Positions 23,893-32,878 are shown, counted from the stretch's first letter. The stretch: 64,000 bases of DNA from Streptomyces sp. S4.7 (GCF_010384365.1 NZ_CP048397.1:124001-188000); one strand, 5' to 3'. The notes: generated by a model not told the origin, from the sequence alone. Made by a program: numbers and translations.

Positions 23893-26310
23893 GTGAGGGG
23901 ATACGCGGACGGGGCCGCCGGGACGCCTGAGGGCAGCAGGTCCGGCGAGCGCCTGCTGAACGCGACCGTCGAGCGGTACGGGGTGTGGCTGCGGTCCGCC
24001 GTGCTCTGTGTGTGCGGTGCGCTGGGCATCGTCGCGGCGGACGCGACGGACATTCCTCCGGCGCTGTCTCTGCTGGTGCCCGCGCTGCTCGCCTGCGGCG
24101 TGCGGCTGTACGGGCCGCGGGCCCCGCTCCCGTTCTCCGTGCTGTGGGCGTCGGACGTGGCCGTGGTGGTGCTGACGGGGCTGTCCCAGCCGGTCATCGG
24201 CGGCGCCGGCGGGAATGTGATGGTGGAGGCGGTCGTCGGCATCTGCGCCATCACCTTCCAGCAGGAGTGGGCGCCGCGCCCGGTGGTCGGCGCCATCCTG
24301 GCCGTGCTCGGGGCCGCGGCCTGCGCGCTGGGCGACGTCCTCTCCTCCCCCGGGCGCGTCCCGGAGTCGGCCTCGTTGGTGCGACTGCTCTTCGTGGCGG
24401 GTCTGTCCAGGGCCGCGTACCTCGTCGTCCGGGAACGGGCCAGGGCGGCCGACCGGTCGGCCGCGCTCAGGGCCGCGTCGCGCCGGGAGGCCGATGTCGC
24501 CGCCGCGCGAAGGGCGACCGAGCGCGAGTACCTGGCGACCTTGCACGACACGGCGAGCGCGACACTGCTGATGGTCTCCCAGGGCGTCGGCCGGGACTGG
24601 TCGTGGCTCGCTCCACGTGCCAGACAGGATCTGGAGGCGCTGTCCACCGTGCCCGGATTCGAGACGGGGCGTGTCGACCTCGCCGAGCTTCTCGGCTGTG
24701 TGCCCGGTGCCGGGGCCTCCGGGGGCGAGGGTCGGGCACTGGTGCGGCTCAGGACGCGCATCGACGGCCCGCTCACGGTGCCGTCCGGCCCCGGCCTGGC
24801 GATATTCAACGGGGTCCGGGAGGCCGTGACCAACGTGGCCCGCCATGCCGGGGTCCGGGAAGCGGGGCTCAGGGCATGGGCGCAGGAGGGCGGCGTCGTC
24901 GTCGAACTGTCCGACGCGGGGCGCGGTTTCGACCCGAAGACCGTCCCCGCGCGGCGCCGGGGCATCTCCGGTTCCATCATCGGCAGGATGCACACGGTCG
25001 GCGGCTCCGCCACGGTCACCTCGCAGCCGGGCACCGGGACCCGGGTGCGGTGGGACTGGCAGGCCCGCCCCCGGGCGTCAGCTGTTGGGGACGCGGGGGA
25101 CGTGACGCGGGTGGAGCGGGTGCCGCGACCACCCCGCCCCCCCGCCGCCCAGCACCCGGCCGTCGTCCGCCTCTTCCGCGGGCAGCTGCTCCACGGGGCC
25201 CAACTGGCGGCGCTGTTGATCAGCCTGCTGTCGCAGTTCACCCTCTCGCTCAACCGACTCACGGCCCACCAGGACGTGTACCGTCCCGCGTGGGCGCAGA
25301 CGGCGGCCTTCGTCTGCCTCACCGTCGTCGCGGTGACCGGGGCCACCCATCTGCTGCGCGGCAGGCGGATCCCGCCGAGGGTGCGCGGGTGGGGGCTCGC
25401 CGCGGTGCTGGGCGCGTCGGCGGCGTGCGCGTTCACCCTCCCTCCGGAGCGGCTGACGGGTGCGGAGGACTGGGCGTTCGGACTGGTCGGCTGGCATGCG
25501 CTGGTTCTGCTGGCCGACCTGCGGGTCAGGGTGTTCGCGACGTTCCTCGGGGTGCACATGGGGCTCAACGCGACAGCTGTGCTGCTCTCGGGGCCCCCCG
25601 ACGCCGCGCAGTCGGCCGTCATGGGGATCGCCGCGGTCTCCAACTGCGGCTTCCAGCTCTCCGTCGGCGTACTGACGCGCCGGCTGCACGCTGCGGCGCT
25701 GACGGCGGCGGCCGAGGCGGCACGTGAGGAGGAGCTGCGTACCCGCGAACGCATCCACGCCGACATGCAGCGCGACCACAAGGAGCGCTATCGCGCCCTG
25801 ACGGCGACGACGGTTCCCCTGCTCGTGGGCCTCGGTCACGGTGTGCTGAGCCCGCACGACGAGGACGTCAGGCTGCGCTGTGGCGTGGAAGCCGCCCGTA
25901 TGCGCCGCCTGTTCGCGGAGAGCGACACCGTCGCCGACCCGCTGCTGAACGAGTTACGGGCATGCGTGGAGCTGGCCGAGCACCAAGGGGCGACGATAAG
26001 TCTTGCCGTCCGGGGCCGGCCGGGTGAGGTGCCGGTGGAGATACGCCGGGAGTTGATCGACCCGGTGGCGGTGGTGGTGGGCCGTACCCGATCGGTCGCA
26101 CGGGTGACTGTCGTGTGGACTCCCCGCTCGGTACGTGTGAGCGTGATCGGCGAGGACTTCGAGGACGGCCGCCCTTCGGGAGAGTCCGCTGGAGCCGGTG
26201 GCCGTGAGCCGGACGCGAGGGTGGCGGTGGCCAGAACCACGCGGGGCAAAAGTCTGTGGGTGGAGGCCAGTTGGAGACGGTCGGCGACCTCGGGAGTTGA
26301 TCCGACATGA
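23893..26310 (+). CDS. Large membrane sensor kinase with duplicated architecture
   Basis: An 805-residue protein. The first half has about five membrane spans (residues 35-190), a NarL-type dimerisation helix with phospho-acceptor H218 in TLHDTASATLLMVSQG, and a HATPase with N-box NGVREAVTNVARHAG and G-boxes DAGRGFD and GISGSIIGRM. The second half (from about 420) repeats the plan with new membrane spans and a DHKERYRALTATTVPLL helix, but its ATPase-like end (RVTVVWTPRSVRVSVIGEDF) lacks clear N- and G-boxes. GTG 23893 follows GGAGACCGCG. It overlaps the response regulator by 4 bases. The signal is unknown. Confidence 0.82.
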   Translation: MRGYADGAAGTPEGSRSGERLLNATVERYGVWLRSAVLCVCGALGIVAADATDIPPALSLLVPALLACGVRLYGPRAPLPFSVLWASDVAVVVLTGLSQPVIGGAGGNVMVEAVVGICAITFQQEWAPRPVVGAILAVLGAAACALGDVLSSPGRVPESASLVRLLFVAGLSRAAYLVVRERARAADRSAALRAASRREADVAAARRATEREYLATLHDTASATLLMVSQGVGRDWSWLAPRARQDLEALSTVPGFETGRVDLAELLGCVPGAGASGGEGRALVRLRTRIDGPLTVPSGPGLAIFNGVREAVTNVARHAGVREAGLRAWAQEGGVVVELSDAGRGFDPKTVPARRRGISGSIIGRMHTVGGSATVTSQPGTGTRVRWDWQARPRASAVGDAGDVTRVERVPRPPRPPAAQHPAVVRLFRGQLLHGAQLAALLISLLSQFTLSLNRLTAHQDVYRPAWAQTAAFVCLTVVAVTGATHLLRGRRIPPRVRGWGLAAVLGASAACAFTLPPERLTGAEDWAFGLVGWHALVLLADLRVRVFATFLGVHMGLNATAVLLSGPPDAAQSAVMGIAAVSNCGFQLSVGVLTRRLHAAALTAAAEAAREEELRTRERIHADMQRDHKERYRALTATTVPLLVGLGHGVLSPHDEDVRLRCGVEAARMRRLFAESDTVADPLLNELRACVELAEHQGATISLAVRGRPGEVPVEIRRELIDPVAVVVGRTRSVARVTVVWTPRSVRVSVIGEDFEDGRPSGESAGAGGREPDARVAVARTTRGKSLWVEASWRRSATSGVDPT

Positions 26311-26963
26311 GTGACAGCGCACCGGTCAGCGTGGTTGTCGTCGACGACCATCCCGCCATCCTCTCCGGCATCGAGGCGTGGTACGCCGCGTCGCTGCGGC
26401 CCGTCACCGTGGTCGCGGCCGGCGCCTCCGTAAAGGAGGCGTGGACCGCGCCCGGCAGCACGGCCGACGTCGTCGTCCTTGATCTGCAACTGGGCCAGGG
26501 CGGACCCGCCTTCGGCAGCCTGCGAAGACTCGTCGACGCCGGACGGCAGGTGGTCGTCTACTCGATGCGGGACGACGAGAAGACGGCGCTCAACTGCCTG
26601 GACCTGGGGGCCGCGACCTTTCTGACCAAGAGCGAGGGCCGGCAGCACCTGGTGGAGGCGACGCTGGCGGCAGCCGACGAGCGGCCCTACATGCCGCCCG
26701 CGCTGGCCGGCGCGCTGGGAACGAACGCCCGCGCCGACCGCCCCCAGCTCTCCGTACGCGAGGAGAACGTGCTCATCGAGTGGTTCCAGTCGGAGTCGAA
26801 GGAGCTGGTCGCGCAGCGTCTCGGTATCTCGGTACGGACGGTCAACTCGTATCTGGACCGGGTGCGGATCAAGTACGCGAACGTCGGCCGCCCCGCGCGC
26901 ACCAAGGCCAGCCTGGTGGCTCGCGCGGTCCAGGACGGGCTGGTCGACGTGGACGATCTCTGA
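26307..26963 (+). CDS. LuxR/NarL-type response regulator
   Basis: A 218-residue two-component regulator paired with the preceding kinase by an ATGA overlap. Receiver residues are D13/D14, phospho-acceptor D59 in VVVLDLQLGQGG and K108 in FLTKSEG. The LuxR-type HTH is residues 147-205 (LSVREENVLIEWFQSESKEL, AQRLGISVRTVNSYLDRVRI, KYANVGRPARTKASLVARAV). The stop TGA (26961-26963) lies inside the left terminal inverted repeat of the adjacent insertion sequence, so the last residue(s) may be dictated by the insertion. Confidence 0.88.
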   Translation: MSDSAPVSVVVVDDHPAILSGIEAWYAASLRPVTVVAAGASVKEAWTAPGSTADVVVLDLQLGQGGPAFGSLRRLVDAGRQVVVYSMRDDEKTALNCLDLGAATFLTKSEGRQHLVEATLAAADERPYMPPALAGALGTNARADRPQLSVREENVLIEWFQSESKELVAQRLGISVRTVNSYLDRVRIKYANVGRPARTKASLVARAVQDGLVDVDDL

Positions 26964-26972
26964 GCTTGTTGT

Positions 26973-28421
26973 TTAACCAGTTCGTCGTGGTTGGGTGCCG
27001 ACCTTGTGGTGGGCTGGTCGCTGGTATGCCTCGCTGCCGGTAAGGACTCGTCCCACGTCGTGGCGGGTTGCGGGTCGTCGGTTCTTCGAGCCCGGCGGCC
27101 GGCCGGGACCGGGTGTGGTGGGTTTCGGTGCACCGGCTGGAGAACCAGTCGTCGTGCGGAGGTTCCGGAACCCGCGCCGGACCCGGGCCGGGGTGAGCTT
27201 GTGCGGCGGGGCTGGCCTCTCCCACGGCCGGCGCAAGTCGGTGGCGAGCGGGCGGGCGAGGCGGAGTTGTGTATGGGCGGCGATGATCAGCCAGGTCCAG
27301 CGGTCGGCGGCTGCGGAGTCGCGCAGGCGGGGCCGGGTCCAGCCAAGGGTCTGCTTGAGCATGCGGAAGGTGTGCTCGATGTCGAATCGTCGCAGGAACG
27401 CCTGCCAGCAGCGGTCGACGTCGGCCGGGGTAGCGCCGGTGCGCGACCACCACAGCCAGACCGGCTTGTTCACCCCGCCGGACGGCAGGTGTTCGACGGC
27501 CAGGCGGATGACGGTGCCCTCGATGACCGGCAGCGGGCCGTCGTGGTCAAGCCACGCGGCCCGCTGAGTCAGCCGCGGGTGCAGCCGGTCCCAAGCCTGG
27601 GCCGTGGCCTTGCCGTAGAGGCGGGTGTCGGTGACGGTGACGGCCCGCTCGACACCCCAGGTCGAGGAGTCGCCGAAGACGAACTCCCCGCCGTGCTTGG
27701 GCGGCCGTCCGCCCTTCGGATTGGCCAGGTGGAACTCTTCCCGCGAGGGTGCCGGGCGGCGCATCACACGGTCCGACCGGGTCCGGCCCAGGATCTCGAC
27801 CGGCAGCCCGGACAGGAGATGGGCGATGCGCGGGGCGTCGTATCCGGCGTCCAGCACGATCAGGACGTCCGGATCGCCCTCGGTCCACTGGCCCGCCGCG
27901 ACGAGCCGTTCGACAACCTCGCCAACCTGGCGGGCGGTGACCGCCGCCAGGTCCGCGCCGGGGGCCAGCCGGACCGCGTCCAGGAACGCCGACCAGGAAG
28001 TGCGGCCGGCCTCCAGTGCGACGACGACCGAGTACGGCCAGCCGGGCATCATCTGGTGCTTGGCGTTGCCACGGCCGTAGGTGTGACAGAACGAGCGGTC
28101 CGGCACGGTCCCGGCGTCAGGCCGAAGCCACGGCGAGACATCCACCGCTAGGACCAGCCGCCCGTCGGCCGCCCGGGGCAGCGGCACCCCGGCCAGAGCC
28201 CGTCGCAGCCGGGTGACATCGAGCCCGCCGCGGTTCAGGCCGGCGTAGAGGGAACCGTGACCCCGGCGGTGCTCGGGTGCCAGGGCGAGGTCGACCAGCG
28301 ACCGCACCGGCCCGTCGGTGCACAGCACGGCGTCGGTCAGCTCGAACAGCGCGTCCGCACGGGCGGTCAGGCAGTCGTAGAAGTCGGTCCGGAACCGGGA
28401 CAACACGGTCAGGGACTCGAC
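26973..28421 (-). CDS. DDE-type transposase (NF041680-like family)
   Basis: A 482-residue transposase of a family widespread in Streptomyces. Recognisable blocks are VLSRFRTDFYDCLTARADAL, LALAPEHRRGHGSLYAGLNR, LVLAVDVSPWLRPDAGT (first catalytic Asp), DVLIVLDAGYDAPRIAHLL (second Asp) and CWQAFLRRFDIEHTFRMLKQ (catalytic Glu, as in the Y-x(n)-R-F-x-I-E-x-x-F signature of IS4-like enzymes). It appears intact. GTG 28421 is the likely start because homology begins there. A truncated paralogue lies at 31004-31720. Confidence 0.87.
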   Translation of the reverse strand, partial: VESLTVLSRFRTDFYDCLTARADALFELTDAVLCTDGPVRSLVDLALAPEHRRGHGSLYAGLNRGGLDVTRLRRALAGVPLPRAADGRLVLAVDVSPWLRPDAGTVPDRSFCHTYGRGNAKHQMMPGWPYSVVVALEAGRTSWSAFLDAVRLAPGADLAAVTARQVGEVVERLVAAGQWTEGDPDVLIVLDAGYDAPRIAHLLSGLPVEILGRTRSDRVMRRPAPSREEFHLANPKGGRPPKHGGEFVFGDSSTWGVERAVTVTDTRLYGKATAQAWDRLHPRLTQRAAWLDHDGPLPVIEGTVIRLAVEHLPSGGVNKPVWLWWSRTGATPADVDRCWQAFLRRFDIEHTFRMLKQTLGWTRPRLRDSAAADRWTWLIIAAHTQLRLARPLATDLRRPWERPAPPHKLTPARVRRGFRNLRTTTGSPAGAPKPTTPGPGRPPGSKNRRPATRHDVGRVLTGSEAYQRPAHHKVGTQPRRTG

Positions 28422-28581
28422 GCGTACAGCGTCGTACAACAGACTCACCCTCGCGGCCTTGACATGATCAACAGCGTCTCGACAACGCACATGATCACAT
28501 CAGGGCCGCACCGCTGTCGCACCAGCTCTCAGCAGCCAACAGGCGTCAACTTCTCTTTCCGGAAGGGGCGTTAAAGAGCAT

Positions 28582-28617
28582 CTATCCCCTCTAGATCATT
28601 TGATCTAGAGGGGATAG
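28582..28617. promoter_or_regulatory. 36-bp perfect palindrome, probable operator
   Basis: Arms CTATCCCCTCTAGATCA (28582-28598) and TGATCTAGAGGGGATAG (28601-28617) are exact reverse complements around TT. The palindrome lies 33 bases before the HTH gene start at 28651 and between it and the divergent transposase gene. It is AT-richer than its surroundings. An autoregulatory operator of the HTH protein is the simplest reading; a transcriptional hairpin is an alternative. Confidence 0.7.
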
Positions 28618-28650
28618 ACTCACCACCTCGTCCCCAGAGAGGTGCCGAAG

Positions 28651-29034
28651 ATGGACTTGCCCAGGATCGTGGCTCGTCGAGCCGGCGGCGGCTGGATGCT
28701 TGAAGTGAACGGCCTCGCGCCGGCCTACGTTCGCCGACTGGGTGAAGCGGTCGAGTGTGGACGTGCGCTCTTGAAGGCTGCCGATGCTCCTGGGGCTGAC
28801 CAGGGCGTGCAGCTCCAGGTCGACTTGGGCGACGAGCTCAACCGCCGGGTCAAGGCTGCAACCCAAGCCACCGTTGACGCCCACAGGGCCCAACTTCAGG
28901 CTGCGGTGGAACTTCGAGAGACCGCCGCAGCACTCAAGAGTCAGGGCATGACCGGCCGAGACATCGCCCACGTCCTAGGCGTCTCACCCCAACGCGTCTC
29001 GCAACTACTCACCCAGCCCGACACCCGAGGTTAA
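28651..29034 (+). CDS. HicB-like/HTH regulator carried inside the IS
   Basis: A 127-residue protein. The N-terminus (IVARRAGGGWMLEVNGLAPA, TYVRRLGEAVECGRALLKA-like) resembles the HicB antitoxin fold, a helical linker follows, and the C-terminus is a helix-turn-helix (LKSQGMTGRDIAHVLGVSPQ, RVSQLLTQP). ATG 28651 has AGAGG 8 bases upstream. No toxin gene accompanies it. It lies within the terminal repeats together with the divergent transposase and behind a 36-bp palindrome, so it may control transposition. Function is inferred from layout only. Confidence 0.7.
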   Translation: MDLPRIVARRAGGGWMLEVNGLAPAYVRRLGEAVECGRALLKAADAPGADQGVQLQVDLGDELNRRVKAATQATVDAHRAQLQAAVELRETAAALKSQGMTGRDIAHVLGVSPQRVSQLLTQPDTRG

Positions 29035-29146
29035 AGAACAAGCTGAGTGCCTGTCTTCGATCCCCGGTGCTGGCGTACCTGCGGGGGTCAGGGCACGTAC
29101 AGGAACCGGCGAGCTAGAGTTCCTCTCCTGAGAGGAAGGCATAGAC

Positions 29147-29503
29147 ATGGCAACTATCCCTGATCACGACTCCTACATCGCTGCTGCGCCGGAGGCGTTC
29201 CGCCCGGTTCTCAACCACCTCCGGGACCTCCTGCGCGGGGCCCTCCCGGATGCGGAGGAGATGGTGGCGTACAACATGCCGGGGTTCAGAATTCGTGGCA
29301 CGGTCGTCGCGAGCTACGCAGCGTTCAGCAAGCAGGTCGGGGTGTATTTTCTCGCCCCTGCGATCTCAGGTCATGCCGAAGAAATCGCACAAGCTGGCCT
29401 CACAGCGAGCAAGACCGGCGTCACTTTCCCGCCGCACAAGCCGGTCCCGGATCATCTCGTGACACGGCTCGCAAACGCATCAAGCGAGCACGTTGACGAC
29501 TGA
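29147..29503 (+). CDS. DUF1801 / YdhG-like protein
   Basis: A 118-residue protein of the DUF1801 family, sometimes called iron chaperone-like. Diagnostic segments are IPDHDSYIAAAPEAFRPVLN, RGALPDAEEMVAYNMPGFRI, VGVYFLAPAISGHAEEIAQA and TGVTFPPHKPVPDHLVTRL. ATG 29147 has a GAGGAAGG site. It is a stand-alone gene just outside the insertion sequence. The real activity is not established. Confidence 0.85.
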   Translation: MATIPDHDSYIAAAPEAFRPVLNHLRDLLRGALPDAEEMVAYNMPGFRIRGTVVASYAAFSKQVGVYFLAPAISGHAEEIAQAGLTASKTGVTFPPHKPVPDHLVTRLANASSEHVDD

Positions 29504-29607
29504 GGTCCGGGTTCCCAGGCGGGGAGTCGGGCGGGCGTGAGGATGTGGGTCAGGGGACGGTCCTCGGGGAGTGATGGTGGCGACGCTGGTCAGCGTCGCC
29601 GTGCGGA

Positions 29608-30068
29608 TCAGTCCCGGTGAGCTTCGCGGGAGTCGGGTTGGCCGCGGCGGCGGGAGGTCCGGCGGGTGATTCGCCTGGTCATTAAAGTGATTGCGGCCCA
29701 GGTGATGAGCGATTCCGAGTGCTGGATCAGCCGTTCGTAGTCTCTCGCGTGACGGCGTGCGTGCATGATCCAGGCCAGGGACCGCTCGACGACCCAGAGG
29801 CGGGGCAGGATCACGAAGCCCGGGGTGTTCTTCGGCCGACTGACCGTTTTCAAAGTGAGGTCGAGGTGTCTCTTCGCCCAGGTCACGAGCTGTCCGGCAT
29901 AGCCGGAGTCGGCCCAGGCGATCGTGAACTCGGGGTGCATGAGACGCAGCCGAGACAGGACTTCCTTCGCTGCGTCGCGGTCGGTCATGTCGGCCGGGGT
30001 GACCATGACGAACAGCGGCAGGCCCTTGGTGTCGACCACGAGGTGGCGCTTGCGCCCGTTATCTTGAG
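29608..30068 (-). pseudogene. IS5-family transposase, N-terminally truncated
   Basis: About 150 C-terminal residues: NGRKRHLVVDTKGLPLFVMV, TDRDAAKEVLSRLRLMHPEF, WADSGYAGQLVTWAKRHL (second Asp region), KTVSRPKNTPGFVILPRLW and VERSLAWIMHARRHARDYER (catalytic Glu). The N-terminal DNA-binding part and first catalytic Asp are lost upstream of about 30068, where unrelated sequence begins. It cannot transpose by itself. No inverted repeats were found. Confidence 0.8.
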
Positions 30069-30193
30069 CCATCGCAATGAGAACGACCTCGAACAGGGAC
30101 AATGCGATGTGAGCGGTGTCCTCGACGCGGAGGATTCGAGACCTTTCCGGCTGCGGAGATTGTGTCGCCCGGCGTGTCGCTCGCTCCGGACGG

Positions 30194-30631
30194 TCAGCCG
30201 GATGATGTCTCGACTGTCACTCCGACGGACTGGTGTCGGAGCCGGGCGGCTACGAGTTCCATCTCGACGAACGTGCCCACGAGGCCGGTCGTCTTCAACT
30301 CGTCTGCCAGGGCCCGTGCTTGTGCCAGTGACAGGCCGTGCACCTCTCGAAGAGCGCGAAGGACGGGCACTGCACTCGCCTCGGGCGCTGTCAGCCGGAG
30401 CCGGGCGGGTCCGTGTTCCGCGAGGAGGGGCTGACGGATCGCCTCCGGAGTCGCGTCGCCGAAGTCATGCTCGCACCAGGCGACGGGGCAGGACTGGCAG
30501 GTCCCCTCAATTCCCCACCGCAGGCGCTCGCGTTCGATGGACTGGCCGGTGTCGAGTATCAGAACACCGCCGCAGGCTTCGCATCGTGTTGTGAGCTTCA
30601 CGCCCTGGCTTATCACCGTGCTCCTCATCAT
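30194..30631 (-). CDS. Hypothetical zinc-ribbon protein
   Basis: A 145-residue protein. Four Cys as CEACGG and CQSCP-x-A-WCEHD (residues 17-55) look like a zinc ribbon. The C-terminal part (VPVLRALREVHGLSLAQARA, LADELKTTGLVGTFVEMELV) resembles the ribosomal L7/L12-like module found in other small Streptomyces proteins. No catalytic site. Isolated between IS remnants. Composition is normal and the frame intact, so it is probably expressed. Confidence 0.68.
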   Translation of the reverse strand: MMRSTVISQGVKLTTRCEACGGVLILDTGQSIERERLRWGIEGTCQSCPVAWCEHDFGDATPEAIRQPLLAEHGPARLRLTAPEASAVPVLRALREVHGLSLAQARALADELKTTGLVGTFVEMELVAARLRHQSVGVTVETSSG

Positions 30632-30742
30632 CGGACCTTGCCCCGGATAGTGCCGTAACAGCGTCCCTTCGTCGACCGCGTATCCTCGCCGACCTGAAGT
30701 TTCCCCGCGATCACGTGTCCGAGATCGCGGGGAAACTTCACT

Positions 30743-30761
30743 GAGCTTGTGATTTAACGTT
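30743..30761. repeat. Solo terminal-repeat-like sequence
   Basis: CTGAGCTTGTGATTTAACG matches the left end of the 2.09-kb IS at 16 of 19 positions and has the same orientation. It lies 260 bases from the stop of the truncated paralogous transposase rather than next to it, so it may be the surviving end of a separate copy. Confidence 0.6.
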
Positions 30762-30861
30762 CGGAGTCGCGTCGGATCGCGCTGATTCCTATCCGTTCCA
30801 GATCACAGCCCCCAACCAGAACGGGAACCAGAACACCTCCTCCGGTAAGAAGGGGGTGGCG

Positions 30862-30993
30862 ATGAACCAGATGAGGGGTAAGGCAGCGAACAGCAGGCAG
30901 CAACCCCTGCCACTCCTGCTAGAAGCGGATGACGGCGGTGTCGGATTCGTGGGCATCTCGCGAAGGTGGGGGGCGCCTACAACTCGCGCATGA
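30862..30993 (+). CDS. Short orphan ORF
   Basis: A 43-residue frame (MNQMRGKAANSRQQ..., LLLEADDGGVGFVGISRRWG) with a good AAGGGGGTGGCG site right before ATG 30862. The same frame is open upstream with Asn/Gln-rich codons, unlike the GC-rich background. Unknown; perhaps a scrap of a transferred gene. Confidence 0.3.
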   Translation: MNQMRGKAANSRQQPLPLLLEADDGGVGFVGISRRWGAPTTRA

Positions 30994-31003
30994 GTAGCCG
31001 TAC

Positions 31004-31720
31004 TTACGGCGTCGGCTGTGATCGCTCCTGGGATGTCCGCCGTGGCTTGGTGCCTACCTTGTGGTGGGTGGGGCGGCTGAAAGCCTCGCCGGTTGCAAGG
31101 ACTCTGCCCACATCATGACGGGTGGCCGGCCGGCGATTCTTCGAACCCGGCGGCCGACCTGGGCCAGGGTGAGACGGTTTCGGTGCACCGGCCGGAGAGC
31201 CGATCTTCGTGCACAGGTTCCTGAACCCTCTCCGGACGCGGGCAGGTGTCAGTTTGTTCGGCTCGGCCGGCTTCTCCCAGGGCCGCCGGAGGTCGGTGGT
31301 GAGCGGGCGGGCGAGCCGGAGCTGGGCGTAGGCGGCGATCACCAGCCAGGTCCACCGGTCGGCCGCCTCTGAGCTGCGAAGCCGGGGCCTGGTCCACCCG
31401 AGCGTCTGCTTGAAAAGTCGAAACGTGTGCTCGATATCGAAACGGCGGAGGAACGACTGCCAGCAGCGATCAACATCCTCGGAGGCGGCCCCGGTCTTGG
31501 ACCACCACAGCCATACTGGCTTGTTCAATCCGCCGCTGGGCAGCTTCTCCACGACCAGGCGCACGCCCGTGCCCTCGATGACGGGCAGCGGTCCGTCATG
31601 GTCGTGCCAGGCCGCACGGCGGGTCAGCCGAGGGTGTAACCGGTCCCATGCCTGCGCGACCGCCTTGCCGAAGAGGCGGGTGTCTGTGGCGGTCGCAGCC
31701 TGCTCCGTGCCCCAGGTTGC
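31004..31720 (-). pseudogene. NF041680-like transposase, C-terminal half only
   Basis: About 238 residues paralogous to the C-terminal half of the intact transposase at 26973-28421: TWGTEQAATATDTRLFGKAV, LPSGGLNKPVWLWWSKTGAA, CWQSFLRRFDIEHTFRLFKQ, GPGRPPGSKNRRPATRHDVG. The N-terminal half, with both catalytic Asp, is gone; homology ends at about 31720, where a monooxygenase fragment begins. The C-terminus also differs: the stop is not in a terminal repeat and a short tail SQERSQPTP is added. Confidence 0.85.
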
Positions 31721-31721
31721 G

Positions 31722-32661
31722 GGCGACGGCGCGGGACGTGGGCGCCGAGCGCGACGGCTGGGCCCGCGAGCGCCGTGACAACTTCCTGCGCATCGTCTCG
31801 GGCGAGGAGTCCGGCGTGGATCTGGTGGCGGACGGGTGGACGTCGTCGGCCGGTCTCCTGGAGAAGCTGCTGCCGAGCTTCCGCCGCTCCGGCGGCCGGG
31901 ATGCCTTCGAAGCCGCCTACGAGGCAGCCGACGCCGCCAAGATGAACGAGGTCCGCGCCCGCGTCGAGCGGACGGTCACGGACCCGGCGACGGCTGAGAG
32001 GCTCAAACCCTGGTACCGGTACGCCTGCAAGCGCCCCGCCTTCTCCGACCCGTACTACCCGGCGTTCAACCGGAGCAACGTCACCCTGGTCAACACCGCG
32101 GACACCCACGGCATCGAACGCGTCACCGAGAACGGCGTCGTGGTCGGCGGCACCGTCCACGAACTCGACTGCCTGATCTTCGCCACCGGATTCTCCGTCG
32201 GCGTCTCCGGCATCCACTCCGGGAAGCTCCCCGTCCTCGGCCGGGGAGGAAGCACACTGCTCGACGCGTGGGCACGGCACGGCGTCCGCACCCTTCACGG
32301 CGCCACCAGCAACGGCTTCCCGAACCTGATCCAGATGGGCTCACTGCAGAACGCCAGCAGCGTCAACTTCACACACGTCCTGGACGAGCAGGCCGTCCAC
32401 GCCGCCGCCCTCGTGGCGGCGGCCGAGGCCGAAGGCGCCCTGATCGAGCCGGCCCGCGAGGCGGAGGACGCCTGGATCGCCACCATGGCGCGCGACGCAC
32501 CCGACCACGAGTGGTTCCACGCGGACTGCACGCCCGGCTACTACAACCGGGAAGGGCGCGGCCGTCCCAACGGCCCGAGCGCCTACCCGCACGGCGCCCG
32601 TGCCTTCCACGAACTCCTGCGCCGTTGGAGGGAGGAGTCCATCGACGAGGTGCTCGCGTAA
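31722..32661 (+). pseudogene. Flavin monooxygenase (Baeyer-Villiger type), N-terminus deleted
   Basis: About 313 C-terminal residues of a BVMO-like enzyme: GAERDGWARERRDNFLRIVS, LKPWYRYACKRPAFSDPYYP, FNRSNVTLVNTADTHGIERV, ELDCLIFATGFSVG, GFPNLIQMGSLQNASSVNFT. The FAD-binding GxGxxG and the F-x-G-x-x-x-H-x-x-x-W-P fingerprint are absent because the 5' part is replaced by the transposase remnant. It is therefore a dead gene unless expressed as a fragment. An intact BVMO relative lies at 39124-40746 in the phenazine-type operon. Confidence 0.85.
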
Positions 32662-32878
32662 GGGGTCGCGGGAATCCGGCGCCTCGGCGGCGGGCGCCGG
32701 GCGCGCGCCGCCCGGCCACCGGCCGTACGCGATCCGGGAGCGAGGCCCGGAGCCGCCATCCGGATCACCGCGGGCGGCCCTTCCGGTGACCGCGCACCAC
32801 CTCGCGGGCGAGGGGACCGCCGAGGGGGTACGGCACCTCAGCACAGGACCGAACCCGGAACCCGCGAGGAGACCAGCC

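Larger units (their letters stand above)
26960..29047. mobile_element. Insertion sequence, 2.09 kb, with transposase and an HTH gene
   Basis: Left end CTGAGCTTGTTGTTTAACC (from 26960) and right end, read inward, CTCAGCTTGTTCTTTAACC (from 29047) match at 17 of 19 positions as terminal inverted repeats. Inside are a minus-strand transposase whose stop codon lies in the left repeat, a 36-bp palindrome and a plus-strand HTH gene. No clear target duplication is visible at the outer flanks. A better-known IS layout would end soon after the transposase start (about 28570), but sequence there matches the left end much less well. Confidence 0.72.

Noticed and set aside
28571..28580. TTAAAGAGCA considered as the right end of the IS
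   Set aside because: It would give a usual-sized IS, but matches the left repeat at only about 9 of 14 positions against 17 of 19 for the end at 29047.
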